The notes under the pieces were generated by a model. The model worked only from the letters and a program-made list of their open reading frames with translations, made no database searches and was not told the DNA's origin. Shown here in pieces: positions 1 through 6,005 of a stretch of 9,523 bases of DNA (the first letter of the stretch is position 1; each line of letters opens with the position of its first letter). The DNA is from an uncultured Collinsella sp. (GTDB lineage Bacteria; Actinomycetota; Coriobacteriia; Coriobacteriales; Coriobacteriaceae), in assembly GCA_902495985.1 (NCBI GenBank), contig CABUZF010000028.1, positions 1-9,523 of the forward strand, given 5' to 3'. The translations under genes and the position numbers were made by a program.

Positions 1-59
1 CCCTTTGTCACATTCTGTTAGAGTTGCAGGGATTGAATCCCGCTTATTCACGCGACATT

Positions 60-63
60 GGAG
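60..63 (+). promoter_or_regulatory. Ribosome binding site that sets the MFS start
   Basis: GGAG sits 8 bases before a TTG codon at 72. The longer reading frame from TTG 24 has only a poor match upstream. This favours a 413-residue product over 429 residues. Confidence 0.6.
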
Positions 64-71
64 TGACAACC

Positions 72-1313
72 TTGACCGCCGCAACCACGCCAAAAAGTAA
101 GTCAACCGCCGCCGCGCTCTCCCCCGCGCGCACCAAGCTCTGCCTGGCGCTGCTCGTGTTGTTAGGCTTTTCGCTCGGCTGTTCGGAGTTCGTGGTCATC
201 GGCATCGAAAGTGACTTGGCGACGGAACTCGGCGTATCGCTTGCCACCGCAGGCCAACTTATTAGCGTGTTCGCACTGATCTACGCTATCGCGACGCCGG
301 TGCTCGCGCTCAGCACGGGGCGCTTCCGTCGTTACCAACTGCTCGTGTGCTATAGCATCGTCTTTGTGCTCGGCAATCTGGTCATGGCGCTGGCACCCAA
401 CTTTCAAGTGCTGTTCGCCTCGCGCATCATCTTGGGCTCCGTCTCGGGCGCACTGCTCGCCGTGGGCGTGACGTATATCCCCGAGCTGCTGTCCCCGCAG
501 CAGACCTCACTCGCCATCTCGGTGGTGTACGGCGCGTTTTCCGTGGCAATGGTCTTTGTCACTTCGATCGGCAAGTTTGTGGCCGACACGCTCGACTGGC
601 ACGTGGCCATGTACGGCACGCTGACCTTTGCCGTTCTGATCTGCGGAGCGCTCGTGATGTTTATGCCGCGCGCTGGGCAAACCGACGAGCCCGCCACCTT
701 TCGCGAGCAGGCGGGTCTGCTACGCGAGCCGAGCATCGTCACCGGCATGCTCATCTTTTTGTTTGGCGTGGGGTCGGTCTACGTTTTCTATGGCTACGTG
801 ACGCCTTATCTTGAGCAGGTGCTGGGCATGGGCACGGTCGAAGCCAGTACCACGCTCATGGCCTACGGCGTGTTCTGCCTGATCTCGAACATCCTGGGCG
901 GATGGATCGATGCGCGCTTTGGCATGAAGGCGCTGCTTGTGACGTTCGTGCTGCAGGCTGCGGCGTTACTCGGGCTGTTTGCTGTGGGCGGCACCATGCC
1001 GCTCGCGCTGGCCTTTGTCTTTAGCTTGGCGCTGCTCATGTACTTGTTCTCGGTGTCGTGCATCACGCACTTCATGGACGTGGCACGCAGCCGCCATCCC
1101 AAGTCGATGGTACTCGCAAGTTCGGTTGAGCCCATGGCGTTTAACGTCGGCATCTCGTTTGGCACCGCAGTGGGCGGCGCCGTGGTAAGCAGCATTGGCA
1201 TTGCGCACGTAGGCGCAGTGGGTGCCGCGTTCTCGCTTGTGGCCTGGGTGCTTACGCTGGTGACGATTAAATTGGCTCACTGGGAGCGCAGGCGGGCAAG
1301 GGCGCAGGCGTAG
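72..1313 (+). CDS. MFS transporter, DHA1 (drug/nucleoside/sugar efflux) type
   Basis: This is a 413-residue polytopic membrane protein, probably a proton-driven exporter. A basic, Ser/Thr/Ala-rich N-terminus (1-22) precedes about twelve hydrophobic segments, at roughly 22-42, 57-80, 89-108, 115-136, 148-170, 176-198, 222-245, 260-280, 287-305, 310-332, 352-375 and 378-400. The stretch from EFVVIGI (39-45) to ATAGQLIS (58-65) and the basic loop TGRFRRYQLL (82-91) between segments 2 and 3 are typical of the PbuE/AraJ/YdhP-like DHA1 group. The antiporter motif in segment 5 is degenerate and lacks GPxxGG. The TTG at 72 is chosen as start because GGAG at 60-63 lies 8 bases upstream; an in-frame TTG at 24 would add 16 residues but has no clear ribosome site. 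The phosphatase-family gene follows 45 bases after the stop and may be co-transcribed. The family is clear; the substrate cannot be read from sequence. Confidence 0.88.
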   Translation: MTAATTPKSKSTAAALSPARTKLCLALLVLLGFSLGCSEFVVIGIESDLATELGVSLATAGQLISVFALIYAIATPVLALSTGRFRRYQLLVCYSIVFVLGNLVMALAPNFQVLFASRIILGSVSGALLAVGVTYIPELLSPQQTSLAISVVYGAFSVAMVFVTSIGKFVADTLDWHVAMYGTLTFAVLICGALVMFMPRAGQTDEPATFREQAGLLREPSIVTGMLIFLFGVGSVYVFYGYVTPYLEQVLGMGTVEASTTLMAYGVFCLISNILGGWIDARFGMKALLVTFVLQAAALLGLFAVGGTMPLALAFVFSLALLMYLFSVSCITHFMDVARSRHPKSMVLASSVEPMAFNVGISFGTAVGGAVVSSIGIAHVGAVGAAFSLVAWVLTLVTIKLAHWERRRARAQA

Positions 1314-1344
1314 ATGCGATACTCGAGCTCGATGATGGCGATCG

Positions 1345-1350
1345 AAAGGA
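1345..1350 (+). promoter_or_regulatory. Ribosome binding site that sets the phosphatase start
   Basis: AAAGGA ends 8 bases before ATG 1359. The open frame extends upstream to the end of the MFS gene, but family proteins begin a few residues before the CX5R loop, which agrees with ATG 1359. Confidence 0.7.
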
Positions 1351-1358
1351 AACCGCAT

Positions 1359-1805
1359 ATGCAACGTGTACTGTTTATCTGTTATGGAAATATCTGCCGC
1401 TCGACGATGGCTGAGTCCGTGTTTACCGAGCTCGTGCGCCGCGCTGGGCGCGAGGCGGAGTTTGCCATTGATTCCGCCGCGACATCGACCGAGGAGATCG
1501 GCAATCCGCCGCATCGTGGCACCGTTGCCAAGCTGCGTGAAGTCGGGATTCCCGTCGTTGCGCACCGCGCCCGCCAGGTGCATCGCGCAGAGTATGGTGA
1601 CTGGGACCACATTGTCTATATGGATGCCGAGAACGCGCGAGGTCTGCGTCGCATTTTTGGCAGCGACCCCGATGGCAAGATCTCGCGCCTGCTCGATTGG
1701 ACCGATCGCCCCGGCGACGTGGCCGATCCCTGGTACACCGGCAACTTCGATGCCACCTACCGCGATGTGCTCGCCGGCTGCACCGCTATGCTCGAGCAGT
1801 TATAG
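1359..1805 (+). CDS. Low-molecular-weight protein tyrosine phosphatase family protein
   Basis: This is a 148-residue cytosolic enzyme of the LMW-PTP fold, the usual family length. The catalytic P-loop CYGNICRS (residues 8-15) gives nucleophile Cys8 and phosphate-binding Arg14 in the CX5R arrangement. The general-acid motif DPWYTG (123-128) supplies Asp123. All key residues are present, so an active enzyme removing phosphate from protein phosphotyrosine is expected. The family also includes arsenate reductases and protein-arginine phosphatases, and the natural substrate is not evident. No tyrosine kinase or capsule gene lies nearby to suggest exopolysaccharide control. The gene follows the MFS transporter by 45 bases on the same strand with no terminator between them, so shared transcription is likely. 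The fold-back region starting at 1848 probably ends the transcript. Confidence 0.9.
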   Translation: MQRVLFICYGNICRSTMAESVFTELVRRAGREAEFAIDSAATSTEEIGNPPHRGTVAKLREVGIPVVAHRARQVHRAEYGDWDHIVYMDAENARGLRRIFGSDPDGKISRLLDWTDRPGDVADPWYTGNFDATYRDVLAGCTAMLEQL

Positions 1806-1847
1806 GCAAGCGAGCACTCGGACGCACGTGCCACGCCATCGGCATAA

Positions 1848-1917
1848 AACGAGCGTGGATGATCTCCCACTTTGAGCGTTCAAGCGCGCTCTAAACGGGA
1901 GAAAATCCACGCTCGTT
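1848..1917. terminator. Bidirectional terminator hairpin between convergent genes
   Basis: A perfect 13-base inverted repeat (AACGAGCGTGGAT at 1848-1860, complement at 1905-1917) encloses a second 6-bp stem (TCTCCC 1863-1868 with GGGAGA 1897-1902) and an inner GAGCG/CGCTC stem (1874-1878 with 1887-1891). The right arm is followed by TATT on the + strand, and the left arm by TTATG on the - strand. It lies between the phosphatase-family gene and the end of the - strand B6-kinase operon, so it can serve both. The U-tracts are short, so efficiency is uncertain. Confidence 0.72.
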
Positions 1918-1944
1918 ATTATTGAGGGAGAAAAACCTCGCTCG
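1897..1944 (+). repeat. Tandem partial copies of the terminator arm
   Basis: A 19-base segment, GGGAGAAAATCCACGCTCG at 1897-1915, recurs at 1926-1944 with two substitutions (17/19 identical), 29 bases apart. A third, more diverged inverted copy forms the left hairpin arm (1850-1868). CGCTCGATT also repeats at 1939-1947 and 1952-1960, the latter overlapping the stop codon of the - strand gene. Confidence 0.65.
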
Positions 1945-1958
1945 ATTGATTCGCTCGA

Positions 1959-2288
1959 TTACTCGTCGACAACCTCGGCGAGCCAGACGTTCAGCGTATC
2001 GACCTCGGGGCAGCAGAACTTTGCCGTACCAGGCTCGTTGCCAGGCACGGTTCCGCCATAGCGCAGGATATCGATATAGGGAAAGCCCACATGGCAGGCC
2101 ATGGCGCACATCTTGCCGCGGTCGCGGTCGAAGTCGAAGACGTCACCCGGCTTGTGCCCGTGATGGCAGCGGCATGTGCCCAGCTGGTCCACGCAGCTAA
2201 TGCGAATACGTGGGCGCCTGCCGCGCGGGGCACCGAGCGGCTTGTTCTCGCCCGCCGCCTCGGTGCTGCTCTCGTCGGCGTTACTCAT
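1959..2288 (-). CDS. Small Cys-rich protein, TIGR04076-like
   Basis: This is a 109-residue soluble protein with a low-complexity, charged N-terminus (1-26) and a compact domain from about 27 to 107. The order of elements (Cys-x-Cys at 39-41, GHKPGDVF at 44-51, Cys61/Cys65, LRYGG at 75-79, CCP at 92-94) resembles the uncharacterised TIGR04076 family as I remember it. There are seven Cys residues (32, 39, 41, 61, 65, 92, 93) plus His42, 43, 45 and 66, which suggests metal binding or redox chemistry; that is inference only. ATG 2288 overlaps the end of the upstream kinase gene by 8 bases (ATGAGTAA), so translation is probably coupled; its own ribosome site is weak. TTG 2294 is an alternative start. 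Function is unknown. Confidence 0.75.
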   Translation of the reverse strand: MSNADESSTEAAGENKPLGAPRGRRPRIRISCVDQLGTCRCHHGHKPGDVFDFDRDRGKMCAMACHVGFPYIDILRYGGTVPGNEPGTAKFCCPEVDTLNVWLAEVVDE

Positions 2289-3105
2289 GGTCAATCACAT
2301 CCAGGCAGGCCTCGATGGGAAGGCCGGCGGACTTATCCTCCTGGTCGGCATTGCGCTCGATAAGCTCCGCTACCACGCGCATGGCATCGCTCGTCGCGCG
2401 CTGCAGGCTCCAACCGGCCATAACGCGGCCGACGAGCACCGCCGAGAACGTGTCGCCCGTGCCCGGGAAATAGACCGGAATGAGCTCAAAGGGAATCGTA
2501 AAGTACTCCCCCGCTACATGGTCGTAACCGATAACCGCGTTCGCGCCATTGACCACGGCGCTCGTAATGACCACCGACTTGGCACCCAGCTCGCGCACGG
2601 CGTCCACAAGGGCGCGGGCCTCGTCGGGCGTAATTTGCTCGGCGATAGGCGTATCGGTGAGCAGACAGGCCTCGGTGTAGTTGGGAACCGCGTAGTCGGC
2701 GCACTCGAGCAGGTGCCTCATGAGACCGATCGTGGACTCGGGCACGCCCGCATAGAGCTTGCCGTTGTCGCCCATGATGGGGTCGACGAACACCTTGGTG
2801 CCCTTTTGCGCGCGACGGTGGCAGAAGTCCGAAATAATGCGCGTCTCTTCCTCGGTCACGATAAAGCCGGTCGAGATGGCGTCGAACTCAAAGCCGAGCT
2901 CCTCCCAGATGGCGAGGCTCTGGCGCACGTACTCGGTGGTGTCATGGATGTAGAACTTGGGATAGTTGAGCGTATCGGACACAAGTGCCGTCGGCAGATT
3001 GTGGATACGGTAACCCATGTGCGACAGCACCGGCAGCATGGCGGAAAGCGCAACCTTGCCGTAGCCGCACATATCGTTGATCAGCAGCAGCTGAGTGTTC
3101 TTCAT
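2281..3105 (-). CDS. Pyridoxal/pyridoxamine kinase (ribokinase superfamily)
   Basis: This is a 274-residue cytosolic kinase predicted to phosphorylate the 5'-hydroxyl of pyridoxal, pyridoxamine or pyridoxine with ATP, the salvage route to pyridoxal phosphate. Visible motifs are GYGKVALSAMLPVL (14-27, the N-terminal substrate region), DPIMGDNGKLY (108-118), PNYTEACLL (141-149), and the anion-hole/catalytic loop PGTGDTF (214-220) with Asp218 as probable base. Length fits PdxY/PdxK, and no ThiD-type features were seen. ATG 3105 is preferred over a longer in-frame start because GGGAG lies 6 bases upstream. The gene leads a two-gene - strand unit, and its stop overlaps the start of the Cys-rich gene. 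No convincing promoter was identified upstream. PdxK and PdxY cannot be told apart here. Confidence 0.88.
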   Translation of the reverse strand: MKNTQLLLINDMCGYGKVALSAMLPVLSHMGYRIHNLPTALVSDTLNYPKFYIHDTTEYVRQSLAIWEELGFEFDAISTGFIVTEEETRIISDFCHRRAQKGTKVFVDPIMGDNGKLYAGVPESTIGLMRHLLECADYAVPNYTEACLLTDTPIAEQITPDEARALVDAVRELGAKSVVITSAVVNGANAVIGYDHVAGEYFTIPFELIPVYFPGTGDTFSAVLVGRVMAGWSLQRATSDAMRVVAELIERNADQEDKSAGLPIEACLDVIDHE

Positions 3106-3262
3106 GAGGGTCTCCCTTGTTTCGGGCACGGCGCAGCGGCGCCACAGTGCGACTAAGTGTAGCGCAGGGGACGTTGCAAGCGGAGGCGAGTGGCGCGACG
3201 GGCAAATTGTTGCGGAAAGGTTTCGGAAATGGGGGCTGTTTGCTCCATCGCGGCCTAGTGGA

Positions 3263-3318
3263 TAGTCATTGGGGACGTTCTTAAATGACTAGCCAAACAA
3301 GAACGTCCCCAACGACTA
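3263..3318. repeat. REP-like palindrome with GGGGACG core
   Basis: TTGGGGACGTTCTT (3269-3282) is perfectly complementary to 3299-3312. Beyond one mismatch, TAGTC (3263-3267) pairs with GACTA (3314-3318). The loop carries a further AATGACTA (3284-3291), which is the inverted match of TAGTCATT (3263-3270), so two alternative folds are possible. Neither side has a T-run, so it is not an obvious terminator. Palindromes with this kind of core are reminiscent of REP/RAYT-type repeats; that link is inference. Confidence 0.65.
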
Positions 3319-3363
3319 CCGAAGCGGACCGTGACGGAATCACAGGTTGAGGACGGACAGCGA

Positions 3364-3461
3364 AAACGCTCCTAAGTGAGCAAGGTGGCGTGAAAGAGGA
3401 GGGCATAGGCCTTGTGGCCATGCCCGACGATTGAACGCCAGATTGCCACTTAGGAGCGTTT
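3364..3461. repeat. Long rod-like imperfect hairpin
   Basis: A perfect 15-bp outer stem (AAACGCTCCTAAGTG 3364-3378 with 3447-3461) continues inward through GCAA/TTGC (3380-3383 with 3443-3446), TGGCG/CGCCA (3386-3390 with 3436-3440), GGGCAT/ATGCCC (3401-3406 with 3420-3425) and GGCC/GGCC (3408-3411 with 3416-3419), closed by TTGT. About 34 base pairs form in 98 bases. It may be a fold-back element or a structured RNA; there is no T-run after it. Confidence 0.7.
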
Positions 3462-3502
3462 GCAGCGTCGGCCGGTTACGGCGTTTGGTAAAACGCCGTA
3501 AC
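3416..3502. repeat. Tandem structured repeat, unit 1
   Basis: This 87-base unit matches unit 2 (3508-3595). Its last 64 bases (3439-3502) align to 3532-3595 without gaps at 52/64 identity. It ends in a 12-bp perfect hairpin, GTTACGGCGTTT (3475-3486) with 3491-3502 around a GGTA loop. Its left part also forms the 3' half of the long hairpin at 3364-3461. Confidence 0.7.
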
Positions 3503-3507
3503 TATAA

Positions 3508-3595
3508 GGTCATGCCGCCGAAGTTGAAAGGCAGATTGCCGCTCTGGCGGGTTTGCAGCGTCGAGCCGTTACGCGGTTTGGTAAAACCGCGTAAC
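3508..3595. repeat. Tandem structured repeat, unit 2
   Basis: This is the second copy, 88 bases, starting five bases after unit 1. It ends in GTTACGCGGTTT (3568-3579) paired with 3584-3595 around the same GGTA loop. Relative to unit 1, two adjacent base pairs are swapped (G-C to C-G and C-G to G-C), so the 12-bp stem is kept by compensatory changes. The region matching the unit 1 outer stem has diverged and instead offers a CCGC/GCGG mini-hairpin. Confidence 0.7.
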
Positions 3596-3610
3596 CACTA
3601 GTTTGGTACC

Positions 3611-3639
3611 TTGACATTTATTTCTCACGCTCCTAGATT
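3611..3639 (+). promoter_or_regulatory. Sigma70-type promoter of the MarR-ABC operon
   Basis: A perfect -35 box TTGACA (3611-3616) is followed after 17 bases by TAGATT (3634-3639, 4/6 match to TATAAT). Transcription would start near 3646, giving a leader of about 50 bases before the MarR start codon. Confidence 0.72.
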
Positions 3640-3673
3640 AGTTAGGCACAAAACAATTCATCTACCTAACTAA
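3638..3673. promoter_or_regulatory. Candidate MarR operator
   Basis: A perfect 9-base inverted repeat, TTAGTTAGG (3638-3646) and CCTAACTAA (3665-3673), is separated by 18 bases. The left copy overlaps the -10 box and predicted start site, and also sits in a looser pseudo-palindrome (CCTA 3632-3635 and TAGG 3643-3646). Because the RNA would begin at about the end of the left arm, the repeat is more likely a DNA site than an RNA hairpin. The TAGTTAG half-site and its position suggest autorepression by the adjacent MarR protein. Confidence 0.6.
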
Positions 3674-3675
3674 AG

Positions 3676-3682
3676 AAAGGAG
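3676..3682 (+). promoter_or_regulatory. Ribosome binding site with long spacing (MarR)
   Basis: AAAGGAG is a strong Shine-Dalgarno sequence but lies 12 bases before ATG 3695, longer than the 6-8 bases at the other genes here. No better in-frame start codon lies closer. Confidence 0.6.
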
Positions 3683-3694
3683 CGAAGCTTAGAT

Positions 3695-4198
3695 ATGTGT
3701 GTTGAACCACACGCCCATCCGCATGAACCCGGCGACGACCCCTCGCAGCCGGCAGACGAGCCCGAGACTCAGTCCAAAGAGGACCGTCTCGCCAAGAGAA
3801 TCCTCCATGGGCTGGGGTTTTGCGGCCATTACATGCATTTTCACGGCGGCGGCATATCTGGCAAGGCGCCCATCGTCTGCCTGCTCGCCAAGCAGCCTAC
3901 CGGCGAGCTGTCCCAACAGGAGCTCGGCATGCACTTCGACCTCAAGCCGGGATCCCTTTCCGAGATTCTGTCCAAGCTCGAACTGGGCGGTCTTATCGAG
4001 CGCAGTCGCAATCCCAAAGACCGTCGGCAGCTCACCATCCGCCTGACCGATGCGGGATGGGAAAAGGCCCGCGTTGAGCAGGCAGCCCGCATTCGCTTTA
4101 GAGAGCAGGCCTTTAGTGCCCTCACCCACGACGAGCGCGAGCAGCTCGCCGAAATGCTCGAGAAAATCCGTGTAACCTGGGAGGAACTGGATGATTAA
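3695..4198 (+). CDS. MarR-family transcriptional regulator
   Basis: This is a 167-residue winged-helix DNA-binding protein, probably the repressor of its own operon. The DNA-binding core runs from SQQELGMHFDLKPGSLSEIL (73-92, helix-turn-helix) through SKLELGGLIER (93-103) to the wing RNPKDRRQLTIRLTDAG (105-121), with the DxR signature of MarR wings. Flanking helices (about 31-66 and 124-166) would form the dimer and ligand pocket. The N-terminal 30 residues are acidic, Pro-rich and unusual in carrying Cys2 and His6/8/10; a second cluster (Cys43, His45, His48, His50) follows, so metal or redox sensing is conceivable but unproven. The gene overlaps the next by 8 bases (ATGATTAA). Position ahead of an ABC exporter pair is classic for drug-responsive autoregulation. 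Confidence 0.9.
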   Translation: MCVEPHAHPHEPGDDPSQPADEPETQSKEDRLAKRILHGLGFCGHYMHFHGGGISGKAPIVCLLAKQPTGELSQQELGMHFDLKPGSLSEILSKLELGGLIERSRNPKDRRQLTIRLTDAGWEKARVEQAARIRFREQAFSALTHDEREQLAEMLEKIRVTWEELDD

Positions 4199-6005
4199 AA
4201 CCCTCATGGGCAGCATCCGCGACTATATGAAAGTCACTGTTGCCACGCCATTGCTCGTGCTTGGCGAGGTGCTCTGCGAGATGCTGATTCCATTTATCAC
4301 CGCCAACCTGATCGATGCCATCAAAGACGGCGCCACCGTAGCCGAGATGCTTCCCACCGCGGGCTTTTTGGTGCTCATCGCGCTGACGTCGCTTGCTTTT
4401 GGCGCCGCTGCCGGCGTCACCTGCAGCCATGCGAGTTGCGGCTTCGCTAAGAACCTGCGTCACGACCTGTTCTACAAGATCCAGACGTTCAGCTTTGCCA
4501 ACATCGATGAGTTCTCAAGCTCCTCACTCGTCACGCGCCTGACCACCGATATCAACAACGTGCAGCAGGCCTTTATGATGATCATCCGTATCGCCGTGCG
4601 CGCGCCGCTGGTATTGATCTTCGCCTTTACCATGGCATTTATCATGGGCGGCAGCGTCGCCATGGTCTACCTGGTCATCATTCCGCTGCTGGGCTTTGGG
4701 CTGTTCTTTATCATCTTTAAGGTACGCCCCATCTTCTCGCGCGTGTTCCACAAGTACGACGCCCTTAACGAGTCCGTCGAGGAAAACGTCACCGGCATGC
4801 GCGTGGTCAAGAGCTACGTGCGCGAAGACTTTGAGAAGGAGAAGTTCGCGACCGCTGCGCGCGACGTCCAGATGGACTTCACCCGCGCCGAGAAGCTGCT
4901 TGCCTTTAACAACCCCATGATGAACATCTGCGTCAACGGCGCGTTTGTCGTCATCATCTACCTGGGCTCCAAGCTCATCATCACGAGCCAGGGCACGCTG
5001 TTCGACGTGGGCCAGCTCTCCTCGATCTTTACCTATGGCTTCCAAATCCTCATGAGCCTGATGCAGCTGTCGATGATCTTTGTCATGGTGACCATGGCCG
5101 ACGAATCGGCCCACCGCATCACCGAGGTGCTGGCCGCCGAGCCCACGATCGCCGATCCCGCCGAGCCCGTACTCGAGGTCGCCGACGGCTCCATCGACTT
5201 TGACCACGTGAGCTTTAAGTATTCCGCGCATGCGAAGCGCCAGGCGCTCGACGATATCGACCTGCACATTAAGAGCGGCGAGACCATCGGCATCATTGGC
5301 GGCACCGGCTCGGCCAAGTCCACGCTCGTCAACCTCATCGCCCGCCTGTACGACGCCACCGAAGGCACCGTGCGCGTGGGCGGCGTGGATGTGCGCGACT
5401 ACGACTTGGACGCCCTGCGCCACCAGGTGGCCATGGTGCTGCAGAAAAACGTGCTGTTTAGCGGCACGATTGCCGAGAACCTGCGTTGGGGCGACCCGAG
5501 CGCCACCGACGAAGAGGTCCGCGAGGCCGCGCACCTGGCCTGCGCCGACGAGTTTGTCGACGGCTTCCCCAAGGGCTATGACACCTGGATCGAACAGGGC
5601 GGCTCCAATGTTTCCGGCGGCCAGAAGCAGCGCCTGTGCATTGCGCGTGCCCTGCTGCGTCGCCCCAAGATCTTGATCATGGACGACTCCACCAGCGCCG
5701 TCGACACCAAGACCGACGCCAAGATTCGCGCAGGGCTGGCAAGCTATCTGCCCAACACGACCAAGCTCATCATCGCCCAGCGCATTAGCTCCGTGCAGGA
5801 TGCAGACCGCATCATCGTCATGGAGGGCGGCCGCATCGCGCAGATCGGCAACCACGATGAGCTGCTCAAGACGAGCGAGATCTACCGCGAGACCTTTACC
5901 TCGCAGAACAAGATGTCTGCCGAGGGCGAAGAGGCCGTCGAAGCCGACACCGAGGCATCCGCAACACAAGCTCAGACCCAGGAAGGAGGCGAGGCACATG
6001 AGTAA
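4191..6005 (+). CDS. ABC exporter half-transporter A (degenerate catalytic site)
   Basis: This is a 604-residue membrane protein with an N-terminal six-helix exporter domain (about 15-305) fused to an ATPase domain (about 333-570). Walker A reads GGTGSAKST (370-378), with Ala375 where Gly is usual. The Q-loop is Gln418, the signature is VSGGQ (474-478), Walker B is ILIMDD (494-499) with Asp499 replacing the catalytic Glu, and the switch residue is Gln530 instead of His. These changes match the non-catalytic half of heterodimeric exporters such as TM287/288, BmrCD and LmrCD. An acidic, low-complexity tail (574-604) follows. GGGAGG lies 6 bases before ATG 4191, which overlaps the MarR stop. It should pair with the next gene product to export drugs, lipids or peptides; the substrate is unknown. 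Confidence 0.92.
   Translation: MIKTLMGSIRDYMKVTVATPLLVLGEVLCEMLIPFITANLIDAIKDGATVAEMLPTAGFLVLIALTSLAFGAAAGVTCSHASCGFAKNLRHDLFYKIQTFSFANIDEFSSSSLVTRLTTDINNVQQAFMMIIRIAVRAPLVLIFAFTMAFIMGGSVAMVYLVIIPLLGFGLFFIIFKVRPIFSRVFHKYDALNESVEENVTGMRVVKSYVREDFEKEKFATAARDVQMDFTRAEKLLAFNNPMMNICVNGAFVVIIYLGSKLIITSQGTLFDVGQLSSIFTYGFQILMSLMQLSMIFVMVTMADESAHRITEVLAAEPTIADPAEPVLEVADGSIDFDHVSFKYSAHAKRQALDDIDLHIKSGETIGIIGGTGSAKSTLVNLIARLYDATEGTVRVGGVDVRDYDLDALRHQVAMVLQKNVLFSGTIAENLRWGDPSATDEEVREAAHLACADEFVDGFPKGYDTWIEQGGSNVSGGQKQRLCIARALLRRPKILIMDDSTSAVDTKTDAKIRAGLASYLPNTTKLIIAQRISSVQDADRIIVMEGGRIAQIGNHDELLKTSEIYRETFTSQNKMSAEGEEAVEADTEASATQAQTQEGGEAHE

Larger units (their letters stand above)
3106..3694. other. 589-base structured intergenic region
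   Basis: This spacer separates the divergent B6-kinase and MarR/ABC operons. Bases 3106-3260 hold the kinase leader with a small GGCGC/GCGCC hairpin (3130-3143) and otherwise nothing recognisable. From 3263 to 3595 the DNA is almost wholly inverted or tandem repeats, listed separately. Bases 3611-3694 hold the promoter, operator candidate and ribosome site for the MarR gene. No open frame here looks like a protein gene. Confidence 0.75.

Noticed and set aside
21..45. Possible tRNA T-arm (GGGATTGAATCCC)
   Set aside because: The loop does not begin TTC as a T-loop should, no acceptor or anticodon arm is visible, and the sequence runs into the MFS leader.
2176..3156. 326-codon open frame on the + strand opposite the B6 kinase
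   Set aside because: Antisense to a kinase with all family motifs; the translation has no recognisable domain.
3151..3179. Promoter for the B6 kinase (TTGCAA with TTAGTC or TACACT, - strand)
   Set aside because: TTAGTC is a poor -10 at 17-base spacing, and TACACT is only 12 bases from the -35-like box; not enough to call.
3416..3595. CRISPR array
   Set aside because: Only two units, imperfect (52/64 over the aligned part), nearly contiguous with no unique spacers, and no cas genes.
5800..5997. 66-codon N-terminal extension of ABC half B
   Set aside because: It lies inside the coding region of half A in another frame, is Arg/Ser-rich, and ATG 5998 has an ideal ribosome site.
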